From Pseudoalteromonas rubra (GTDB lineage: Bacteria > Pseudomonadota > Gammaproteobacteria > Enterobacterales > Alteromonadaceae): a stretch of DNA of 64,000 bases. Below, piece after piece: positions 57,174 through 64,000 of this stretch. The translations under genes were made by a program, and so were the position numbers. How positions within the stretch are numbered: the first letter of the stretch is position 1; each line of letters starts with the position of its first letter. The stretch is taken from positions 2,728,001 to 2,792,000 of the forward strand of contig NZ_CP013611.1 in the NCBI RefSeq assembly GCF_001482385.1, read 5' to 3'. The notes below the pieces were generated by a model. The model did no database searches and was not told the DNA's origin. It saw nothing but the letters and a program-made list of their open reading frames with translations.

Positions 57174-57959
57174 TTAGGCAACAGCTGCTGCTTGTTTTTC
57201 CTGACGGCGGAGCATTTCTCCGGCCAATGCCAGATAGGCTTTGGCACCACTGGATGCTCTGTCATAGTACATCGCTGGCGCACCAAAACTCGGCGCTTCC
57301 GCTAGGCGCACATTGCGTGGGATCACCGTGCGGTATACTTTTTCGCCAAAATGCTGTTTCAGCTGCTCAGATACATCATTCGCCAGGCGGTTACGTGGAT
57401 CGTACATAGTACGCAAGATCCCCTCGATCTGTAAATGTGGATTGACCAGCTTAGAAAGCTGCGTGATGGTATCCATCAGCGCCGTTAGTCCTTCCAGTGC
57501 ATAATATTCACACTGCATAGGCACCAAAACAGAATCAGCCGCCGCCATTGCGTTGACCGTCAACATATTCAATGAAGGCGGACAATCAATAAAAATAAAA
57601 TCGTACTGGTCCAGCACCGATTCCAGTGCATTACGCAAACGCACTTCACGGGCGAACAATTCCATCAACTTAACTTCTGCCGCGGTCACATCACCGTTGG
57701 CAGCAATTAAGTGGTATTCGCCGGACGTTTCTTTACTGATCACGTCCTGAATGGGGGTCTCTTCGATCAAAAGATCGTAAATGGTTGCTACTTCGCCATA
57801 TTTGTCAACACCGCTGCCCATGGTTGCATTGCCTTGTGGATCCAGGTCAATTAGCAGGACCTTACGTTTGGTCGCAGCCATGGAAGCTGCCAGGTTAACT
57901 GCAGTGGTGGTTTTTCCCACACCGCCTTTTTGGTTTGCGATCGCAATGACTCTAGCCAC
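57174..57959 (-). CDS. parA: Chromosome-partitioning ATPase ParA
   Basis: 261 aa with a GTG start preceded by GAGGA. Deviant Walker A KGGVGKTTTAVNLA near the N-terminus, Walker B IFIDCPPSLNMLTVNA. Acts with ParB to separate origins. Confidence 0.98.
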   Translation of the reverse strand: MARVIAIANQKGGVGKTTTAVNLAASMAATKRKVLLIDLDPQGNATMGSGVDKYGEVATIYDLLIEETPIQDVISKETSGEYHLIAANGDVTAAEVKLMELFAREVRLRNALESVLDQYDFIFIDCPPSLNMLTVNAMAAADSVLVPMQCEYYALEGLTALMDTITQLSKLVNPHLQIEGILRTMYDPRNRLANDVSEQLKQHFGEKVYRTVIPRNVRLAEAPSFGAPAMYYDRASSGAKAYLALAGEMLRRQEKQAAAVA

Positions 57960-57973
57960 TATGTCCTCGAATA

Positions 57974-58594
57974 CTAGTCTTTTTTCAGAATGATTAAATG
58001 ACGTTCACCATCCAGCTCGGGGACCTGTAAACTAATATCACGTTCCAGAGTCACACCAGCAGGCAGGTTATCTAGTTCCTGCTGCGGAAACTGACCTTTT
58101 AATGCCAGAAAGCGGCTTTCGTCATCGACCAGATGTCCACACCACTGAACCATGTCCTGCAAAGAGGCAAATGCACGGCTCAGTACACCGTCTAATTTAA
58201 CACTTGGCTGATATTCTTCAACACGAGACTGAACAGGTGTGACGTTTTCCAGTCCAAGCGCATGTTTTACCTGGGTTAAAAAACGTACACGCTTACCTAG
58301 GCTATCGAGCAAAACAAACTGTGTATCGGGCAGGGCGATGGCCAGTACGATCCCGGGTAACCCCGGTCCGGTGCCCACGTCGATGTAATTTTTGCCGCTC
58401 AGGTGAGGCGCAACGACTAACGAGTCCATGATGTGTTTAATCATCATTTCTTGCGGATCGCGCACTGAGGTTAAGTTGTAGGCTTTGTTCCATTTATCGA
58501 GCAGCCCGACATAATCGACGAGCTGCTGCTTCTGTTGTTCAGTTAGCGTGATGTCCGTACGGGCTAACAGGGCTGTAAGTTGTTCTAATAACAC
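57974..58594 (-). CDS. rsmG: 16S rRNA (guanine-527-N7)-methyltransferase RsmG
   Basis: 206 aa, GTG start with GGAAGA upstream. SAM-binding motif [20 protein letters not shown], substrate segment [18 protein letters not shown]. Sits between mnmG and parA, 14 and 16 bases from its neighbours. Confidence 0.97.
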   Translation of the reverse strand: MLLEQLTALLARTDITLTEQQKQQLVDYVGLLDKWNKAYNLTSVRDPQEMMIKHIMDSLVVAPHLSGKNYIDVGTGPGLPGIVLAIALPDTQFVLLDSLGKRVRFLTQVKHALGLENVTPVQSRVEEYQPSVKLDGVLSRAFASLQDMVQWCGHLVDDESRFLALKGQFPQQELDNLPAGVTLERDISLQVPELDGERHLIILKKD

Positions 58595-58610
58595 AGTCTT
58601 CCGTTTGTTG

Positions 58611-60500
58611 TTACGCTGACTTGCGTAACAACCCTTGCTTCTTCAGATACACTAATAATAGCGAAATAGCAGCAGGGGTGATACCAGAAATACGAGACGC
58701 CTGGCCGATTGTTTGTGGTCTGGCTTCTGACAGCTTAGCCACCACCTCATTAGACAGACCGCTGACCTGAGCGTAATCGAACTCAGCCGGTAACAGCGTT
58801 TCTTCGTGACGCAATTGTTTGTTGATCTCATCCTGTTGACGCGCAATGTAACCGGCGTACTTAGTCTGGATCTCAACCTGCTCCAGCGCCTGGGTATTGT
58901 CCTGTTCGCTGGCCAACCCTTCAATCTGCATCAGTGTGTTATAACTGACTTCCGGACGACGGATCAGATCTTCTAAACTGGCTTCACGGGTCAATGGCGA
59001 CTTCAGCAATTCATTCACCTGCGCCAGAGCAGGGTGATCTTTGTGGATCCAGGTATTACGCAGTCGCTGTGTTTCCAGCTCCATGACTTCCAGCTTGTTG
59101 TTGTAAGCGGCCCAGCGCTCATCATCCACCAGACCTAATTCGCGACCTTGTTCAGTCAGACGCAGATCGGCGTTGTCTTCACGCAACAGCAGACGATATT
59201 CAGCACGGCTGGTAAACATACGATACGGTTCTTTGGTGCCTAAAGTTGCCAGATCGTCGATCAAGACACCGGTATATGCCTGATCGCGACGCGGTGTCCA
59301 GGCATCCTGACCCTTAACTTGCAAGGCTGCGTTCATACCGGCGATTAAACCTTGTGCTCCGGCTTCTTCGTATCCGGTGGTGCCATTTATCTGGCCCGCA
59401 AAGAACAAACCATTAATGAATTTAGTTTCCAGAGATTGCTTCAGATCTCGGGGATCAAAGAAGTCATACTCGATGGCATAACCCGGACGACAGATGTGTG
59501 CATTTTCAAATCCCTGAATTGAACGCACGATCTCCAGCTGAATATCAAACGGCAGGCTGGTGGAGATCCCATTTGGATAGAGCTCATATGAGGTTAACCC
59601 TTCCGGTTCAACAAAGATCTGATGCTTCTCTTTATCAGCAAATCGGACAATCTTATCTTCAATAGATGGACAATAACGGGGTCCGATCCCTTCGATCACA
59701 CCGGCATACATAGGTGAACGATGCAGGTTTTCACGGATCACATCATGGGTTTTCTCATTGGTATACGTGATGTAGCAAGGGATCTGTTGCGGATGATCAG
59801 TCGCTTTACCCATAAATGAGAACACGGGTGTTGGTGTATCACCAGGTTGTGCCTGGATCACAGAAAAATCAACCGTGCGTGCATCGATACGAGGTGGAGT
59901 GCCCGTTTTCAGCCGATCAACTCGGAAGGGCAGTTCACGTAAACGCTGTGCCAATGCAATTGACGGTGGATCGCCTGCACGGCCACCTTTAAAGTTTTCC
60001 AAACCAATATGGATCTGACCACCAAGGAAAGTACCGACAGTTAATACTACTGTTTCAGCACTGAAGCGCAGTCCCATTTGAGTAACAACGCCTTTCACCT
60101 GATCCTGTTCAACGATCAGATCATCACATGACTGCTGAAAGATCTTCAGATTTTCCTGATTTTGCAAGATATCCTGGATCGCCGCTTTATACAGTGCACG
60201 ATCTGCCTGAGCCCGAGTTGCTCGCACAGCAGGGCCTTTAGATGAATTCAAAGTACGGAACTGGATCCCGCCTTTGTCGATCGCTTTGGCCATTGCACCA
60301 CCCAAAGCATCGATCTCTTTTACCAGATGACCTTTTCCGATCCCGCCGATCGCTGGGTTACAGGACATCTGTCCCAGGGTGTCCATATTGTGTGTTAACA
60401 ATAAGGTATTCATGCCCATACGTGCTGCAGCTAATGCCGCCTCAGTACCTGCATGACCACCACCAACAACGATAACGTCAAAATGTTCGTGATAAATCAT
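58611..60500 (-). CDS. mnmG: tRNA uridine-34 carboxymethylaminomethyl enzyme MnmG (GidA)
   Basis: 629 aa, as in E. coli. FAD-binding motif [19 protein letters not shown], signature [20 protein letters not shown], second signature [20 protein letters not shown]. Works with MnmE, whose 3' end is at the right edge of the window, to modify wobble uridines. Its gene borders oriC; AGGA lies upstream of the ATG. Confidence 0.99.
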   Translation of the reverse strand: MIYHEHFDVIVVGGGHAGTEAALAAARMGMNTLLLTHNMDTLGQMSCNPAIGGIGKGHLVKEIDALGGAMAKAIDKGGIQFRTLNSSKGPAVRATRAQADRALYKAAIQDILQNQENLKIFQQSCDDLIVEQDQVKGVVTQMGLRFSAETVVLTVGTFLGGQIHIGLENFKGGRAGDPPSIALAQRLRELPFRVDRLKTGTPPRIDARTVDFSVIQAQPGDTPTPVFSFMGKATDHPQQIPCYITYTNEKTHDVIRENLHRSPMYAGVIEGIGPRYCPSIEDKIVRFADKEKHQIFVEPEGLTSYELYPNGISTSLPFDIQLEIVRSIQGFENAHICRPGYAIEYDFFDPRDLKQSLETKFINGLFFAGQINGTTGYEEAGAQGLIAGMNAALQVKGQDAWTPRRDQAYTGVLIDDLATLGTKEPYRMFTSRAEYRLLLREDNADLRLTEQGRELGLVDDERWAAYNNKLEVMELETQRLRNTWIHKDHPALAQVNELLKSPLTREASLEDLIRRPEVSYNTLMQIEGLASEQDNTQALEQVEIQTKYAGYIARQQDEINKQLRHEETLLPAEFDYAQVSGLSNEVVAKLSEARPQTIGQASRISGITPAAISLLLVYLKKQGLLRKSA

Positions 60501-60936
60501 TTACGGGATCCTACTTAAAAACAACCAGCAAATTTCGAAAGGGTGCGTATTCTACCCAGAAAAACGCAGAAGTGAAACGTTTAAATTTTAATCAGGGTTA
60601 AAAGGATCACTTAAATATATATAAGGATCTTTTTAAAGATCTTTATTAGATCTTACTATTAGATCAGCCCGGATCTGTGAATAACGATGTATTCCTTATT
60701 TGATCCAAAGAGTTAGTTCAGATCATATGGTGTGAATTAGATCGGATCATCACGATGAAAAGCTTTGATCAAAGTGGCTATTTATTCACAGCCCTAGATC
60801 CGATGAAAACTATCCAATGGATAAGTATGCTTAGATCCGCAGTTAGATCAAAGGTTATCCACAATGCGATCTAAGAAAGAGTCATTTTGTGAATAACTTC
60901 TGTGTAAAAGATCTCATCACTGATCCGCATATCGGA
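60501..60936. other. oriC: Chromosomal replication origin oriC
   Basis: Gene-free region between mnmG and mioC, as in E. coli. Consensus DnaA boxes are visible: TTATCCACA at 60855-60863 (plus), TTATTCACA at 60782-60790 (plus), and TGTGAATAA (reverse form) at 60676-60684 and 60888-60896. A weaker TGTGAATTA is at 60731. About 17 GATC (Dam/SeqA) sites fall in 60601-60936, far above chance. The left part (60601-60665) is AT-rich with GATC-led repeats (GGATCTTTTT, AGATCTTTATT, AGATCTTACTATT), like the 13-mer unwinding element. Confidence 0.95.
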
Positions 60937-61383
60937 TTAACACGCCTGATCCAATTGCTGTTTTAGTGCGGGCAACCAGGCGATGGCGGTATCTTCCGGC
61001 AGCGCTTCATCTTGCACATCGATCTTTAATACCGGTAATAGCTGCTGTGCGCCTTTATCTGACAGTAGCTGCGCACAGTTACTGGCGGCCAGATTAAAGG
61101 TGTCATAACTTGAGTCGCCAATACCCACTACGGCAAATTGCACATGGCTCAGATCTTCATGATCAGACAGTTGCTCTATAAAAGGCAGCAGGTTACCCGG
61201 ATAGTCGCCTGCCCCATAAGTGGATGTGACCACCAGCCACAGAGAATGCTGACAGGCGCTCAAGTCCGGTTGTTCATGCAGTTGTGTGTTGAATTCACTG
61301 CCATCAAGCTGCTCGGCAAGCTGTTCTGCAACGTACTCTGCGGAGCCCATTTGGCTACCTATGATGATCTCAATATTGCGCAT
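60937..61383 (-). CDS. mioC: Flavodoxin-like protein MioC
   Basis: 148 aa. Flavodoxin fold with FMN phosphate loop IIGSQMGSAEYVAEQLAEQL and FMN-ring loops TSTYGAGDYPGN and VGIGDSSYDTFNLAA. Transcribed toward oriC, as in E. coli, where its transcription influences origin function. The biological role of MioC is only loosely known (linked to biotin synthase electron supply). Confidence 0.95.
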   Translation of the reverse strand: MRNIEIIIGSQMGSAEYVAEQLAEQLDGSEFNTQLHEQPDLSACQHSLWLVVTSTYGAGDYPGNLLPFIEQLSDHEDLSHVQFAVVGIGDSSYDTFNLAASNCAQLLSDKGAQQLLPVLKIDVQDEALPEDTAIAWLPALKQQLDQAC

Positions 61384-62013
61384 GAGGCGTTAGATCCTGA
61401 TTACTGACTCTGAGCGTATTCGCGACATCTTAATGACCTTCACAGAGAAGTAAAGCCTTGATCTAAGTTTGGGATAAAAAAATCTAGCGCAATTAATATT
61501 CAAAACGCGCGGTATTATAATAAGTCTATATTAATCAGTGTTTTAATAAAATATTCCACATACTAACCCGGTGTGCTTGCTGTGGATAAACCGCGAATAT
61601 CCTGATGCTTTTTAGGGTTATCAGGCCTTACAGAAATGGCTGTAAAGGATCATAATCAGGACGATTTCTAGCTTGTGGATAGATTCTGGTGCATAAGACG
61701 ATCTGATCGCCTTTCCATGATAAGAAAGACGATCTATAAAGTTTGATCTATATAATGAAATAATCTAAAAAATGGCGATCTTTTTCACCTAGCTGACAGG
61801 ATTGGGTGTTTGGCATAGCTGTTTATGTTGTATAGCCACCTTCAGATGATGGTGTGATGTGAGTAATTTTGCTCGCCAGAGCACGGATTGCCACACCAAT
61901 GTTCCTTTATGAAATACATATGTTGACAGAAATGCGCGGTTTTTCATCAATTTCTCACAGTTTGTATTGTGATCTGAGCCTAACCTAGGCGCAGTTTTCA
62001 AAGGAGCAAACGG
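61384..62013. other. mioC upstream region with further DnaA boxes and GATC sites
   Basis: About 630 bases without a supported gene. TGTGGATAA (reverse form of the perfect box TTATCCACA) at 61581-61589 and TGTGGATAG at 61674-61682, plus several GATC sites between 61640 and 61790 and very AT-rich stretches. This is the promoter side of mioC and of the divergent lipoprotein gene. It resembles a second, smaller origin-like cluster. A minus-strand frame (61789-62001) lacks a ribosome site and is not called. Confidence 0.6.
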
Positions 62014-63576
62014 ATGAAATCACTCAACTTGGGCGCTGCGCTGATCTGTATTGGTGTGCTGAGCGCATGTGTTAGCCGCAATGAACGACCGACTATTACC
62101 ATTGAGCAACCTGAATTGACGGCCATTGCGATGACTCAGGTGACGCTGGCTGCCAGGGTCAAAGATAAGGACGATAACCTGAAATCAATCGCCTGGCGTC
62201 AGATCTCTGGGCCGGATGATGCCGTGCTGTATGTTTCAGGCACTCAGGCTCAAAGTATCGATGTCTATCTTCCCACAGCCGCTGGCGACTATACTTTTGA
62301 GATCACTGCCACGGATGATTTTGATGTCTCGCAGAGTAAACGTTTCACTGTGGTCGCAAAGTCGCTGCAAGAAACCGTCTTTGTGCAACTTGATGATTTG
62401 TTATTGCAGATTTACGAAGTGGATAAAGCCTTGATCCCAGGCATCCAGGCCCTGATAGATTTTAATCAGGATGGAGTAGTCTGGCGAGGCGCTGCTGGCT
62501 ATCGGGATGCACAGCAGACTCAGGTATTAGAGACGGATACGCCGTTTCGCATTGCCAGTATTTCTAAGTTATTAAGCGCGGCAGTGACCTTTTCCATGAT
62601 TGACGAAGGGCAATTTACGCTGGATACGCCGATCACAGCGTTGATCTCGCCAGAGGATATGCCACCCGGTTATAGCATAGCGGATTTGCATGTTGCTGAG
62701 GGCGTTAAACGCGGGGGATCACTTACGATCCGGCAACTATTAGATCAAAGTACTGGGATCCGTGATTTTATTTCCTATTTGCATGACCCGTTAGCGCCTG
62801 ACACGCGCTCATTTATTGCGGCACTGCAAGGCGGTGAAGACGATATTCCGGCGCTTTGGCACTCAGATCTGCTCATTGCCGATCTGCTTGGTCGTGGATT
62901 AACACAAAACCTGGAGACTATGCCGGGAGAAAAGCACCTATATGGCAACAGTAATACCGATTTACTCGCTTGGGCACTGGAAAAACACACCAAAAAGCGC
63001 TTTGAGCAGTTGTTATATGAGCGTGTGTTGCAACCGCTTGGTATGGACAACACTTATATGGACAGGCATGAACCGATGCGTGGATCTGAGCAGATAGCGC
63101 ATCACTACTTTTATATTCCAGAGCATGAGGAGATCCCCCCTGAATTGAGCGGCAATCACAATGTGGTTGCACGGCAGGTGAATACCTCTTTTGCCTGGGC
63201 TGGCGGCGGGATGGTCTCCACACTGGATGATCTTAATGTGTTCATGAGGGCTCTTCATCAGGGGCATTTGGTTGAGGATCCTCAGTTACAAATGGAAATT
63301 GCCGAGCACTGGCTGAGCGAAGTGCCTGAAGAGGGGGTTCAGGAGCATTATGGCCTGGCGCAGGAGCGGCTTGATTTTGAGGGCTATTCTACAACCGGAC
63401 ATTCCGGGTTCTGGGGCACTAATGCAACATTTGTTGAGCCTCTGTCGATCCGCATGGTTACAGCCAGTCATCAGGTGTCTGCGGATAGTTTTTATGAATT
63501 CGAGCAAGCTGCCATTGCGTTATTTCACGAACTGGGCTTAAAAGGGGTGGCGCCGCTCACTAAAGAGACTCAGTGA
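62014..63576 (+). CDS. Lipoprotein with Ig/PKD-like domain and S12 beta-lactamase-family domain
   Basis: 520 aa, AAAGGAG nine bases before the ATG. Lipobox LSAC (Cys19) anchors it to a membrane. Residues about 26-115 are a PKD/cadherin-like beta-sandwich (VKDKDDNLKSIAWRQISGPD; AAGDYTFEITATDDFD). Residues about 130-500 are a serine hydrolase with SxxK as ASISKLLSA, the tyrosine motif YGNSNTD and the third motif TGHSGFWG. Family members are D-Ala-D-Ala peptidases, esterases or D-aminopeptidases; the substrate cannot be read. Lies between mioC and mnmE, where E. coli has other genes. Confidence 0.9.
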   Translation: MKSLNLGAALICIGVLSACVSRNERPTITIEQPELTAIAMTQVTLAARVKDKDDNLKSIAWRQISGPDDAVLYVSGTQAQSIDVYLPTAAGDYTFEITATDDFDVSQSKRFTVVAKSLQETVFVQLDDLLLQIYEVDKALIPGIQALIDFNQDGVVWRGAAGYRDAQQTQVLETDTPFRIASISKLLSAAVTFSMIDEGQFTLDTPITALISPEDMPPGYSIADLHVAEGVKRGGSLTIRQLLDQSTGIRDFISYLHDPLAPDTRSFIAALQGGEDDIPALWHSDLLIADLLGRGLTQNLETMPGEKHLYGNSNTDLLAWALEKHTKKRFEQLLYERVLQPLGMDNTYMDRHEPMRGSEQIAHHYFYIPEHEEIPPELSGNHNVVARQVNTSFAWAGGGMVSTLDDLNVFMRALHQGHLVEDPQLQMEIAEHWLSEVPEEGVQEHYGLAQERLDFEGYSTTGHSGFWGTNATFVEPLSIRMVTASHQVSADSFYEFEQAAIALFHELGLKGVAPLTKETQ

Positions 63577-63586
63577 CGGAAGAGTG

Positions 63587-63612
63587 AGACGCACCTGAGC
63601 GGTGCGTCTTAG
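63587..63612 (+). terminator. Hairpin terminator between convergent genes
   Basis: Nine-base stem AGACGCACC / GGTGCGTCT with a 5-base loop just past the lipoprotein gene stop and before the convergent mnmE stop. Only a weak T-rich tail (TAGTATTGTATT), so efficiency is uncertain. Confidence 0.65.
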
Positions 63613-63619
63613 TATTGTA

Positions 63620-64000
63620 TTACTTGCCGATACAGAAAGAGCTGAAGATCTTACCCAGCAGGTCATCGGAGGTAAATTCACCCGTGATTTCATTCAGGTA
63701 TTGTTGCGTGAGTCGCAGTTCTTCAGCTAGGATCTCGCCGGCAATGTGCATTTCCAGCTGAGTCTGGCCAATCTCAAGGTGCTCTGCGGCACGCTCCAGC
63801 GCGTCGAGGTGACGACGGCGCGCCATAAAGCCACCTTCTGTTGCGCCGGTAAAGCCGATACAGGCTTTGAGGTGTTCACGCAACAGGTCGATCCCTGTGC
63901 TGTCTTTGGCACTGAGGCGGATCAGGGCATGACCATGATCGTGACTGGTACCGGTCTGTTCACCACTGAGGTCAACTTTATTGCGGATCACTGTGATGTC
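63620..64000 (-). CDS. mnmE: tRNA modification GTPase MnmE, C-terminal part cut by the window
   Basis: The frame is open to the right edge. Visible are the G4 GTPase motif NKVDLSG, the following helical domain ([39 protein letters not shown]) and the invariant C-terminus FCIGK, whose Cys is required for the modification reaction. Partner of MnmG, encoded at 58611-60500. Confidence 0.97.
   Translation of the reverse strand, partial: DITVIRNKVDLSGEQTGTSHDHGHALIRLSAKDSTGIDLLREHLKACIGFTGATEGGFMARRRHLDALERAAEHLEIGQTQLEMHIAGEILAEELRLTQQYLNEITGEFTSDDLLGKIFSSFCIGK

Noticed and set aside
61789..62001. 70-codon minus-strand frame between mioC and the lipoprotein gene
   Set aside because: No ribosome site or motif; lies in the divergent promoter and DnaA-box region.
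62014..63576. Reading the lipoprotein S12 hydrolase as a ClbP-like prodrug peptidase for the NRPS product
   Set aside because: ClbP-type enzymes have three C-terminal membrane helices, absent here, and the gene is outside the cluster beyond oriC.

Overview
The window looks like the replication-origin region of a marine gammaproteobacterium, most likely Pseudoalteromonas or a close relative. This is inferred from gene order (mnmE, mioC, oriC, mnmG, rsmG, parA, parB, atpIBEFHAGDC, glmU), protein sequence and moderate GC content; no database search was possible. Both ends are cut inside genes.

Layout, left to right: (1) 1-4030: the 3' part of a serine beta-lactamase-family hydrolase, a secreted S41-type peptidase, a membrane-anchored AraC-type regulator and a small secreted protein. 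(2) 4138-12112: a minus-strand modification and export set in the order HlyD-type adaptor, C39-peptidase ABC exporter, LanC cyclase, LanB dehydratase. (3) 12269-13630: glmU. (4) 13991-15851: five small peptide genes with double-glycine leaders plus a small lipoyl-like periplasmic protein. They lie on the far side of glmU from the enzymes that probably modify and export them. (5) 16438-43194: a non-ribosomal peptide cluster. A seven-gene minus-strand operon (Ntn acylase, three NRPSs, SyrP-like dioxygenase, cyclic-peptide-type ABC exporter, 66-aa protein) is flanked by two related ToxR/CadC-like membrane regulators. (6) 43339-48677: three paralogous Sec-exported peptides sharing a C-x5-C-W-P motif, downstream of an RND pump and its adaptor. 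(7) 49126-63.6 kb: the ATP synthase operon, parAB, rsmG, mnmG, oriC, mioC, a lipoprotein beta-lactamase-like hydrolase and the 3' end of mnmE.

In E. coli and many relatives atpC and glmU are neighbours. Here about 35.5 kb separates them, so the peptide genes form a large accessory block within roughly 12-47 kb of oriC. Almost all of its genes are transcribed away from oriC, with the replication fork. Three peptide systems sit together: LanB/LanC/C39 with double-glycine peptides, the NRPS lipopeptide-like system, and the C-x5-C-W-P peptides.

The NRPS line reads C-A-T-C-A(degenerate)-T(no serine) / docking-C-A-T / docking-C-A-T-C-A-T-TE. By recalled binding-pocket codes the last three live modules suggest Gln, Ile-like and Gln. 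The first live module is unassigned and the second looks dead. The acylase at the head of the operon suggests an acylated precursor trimmed in the periplasm.

All functional assignments come from reading translated sequence and motifs; product structures are inference.
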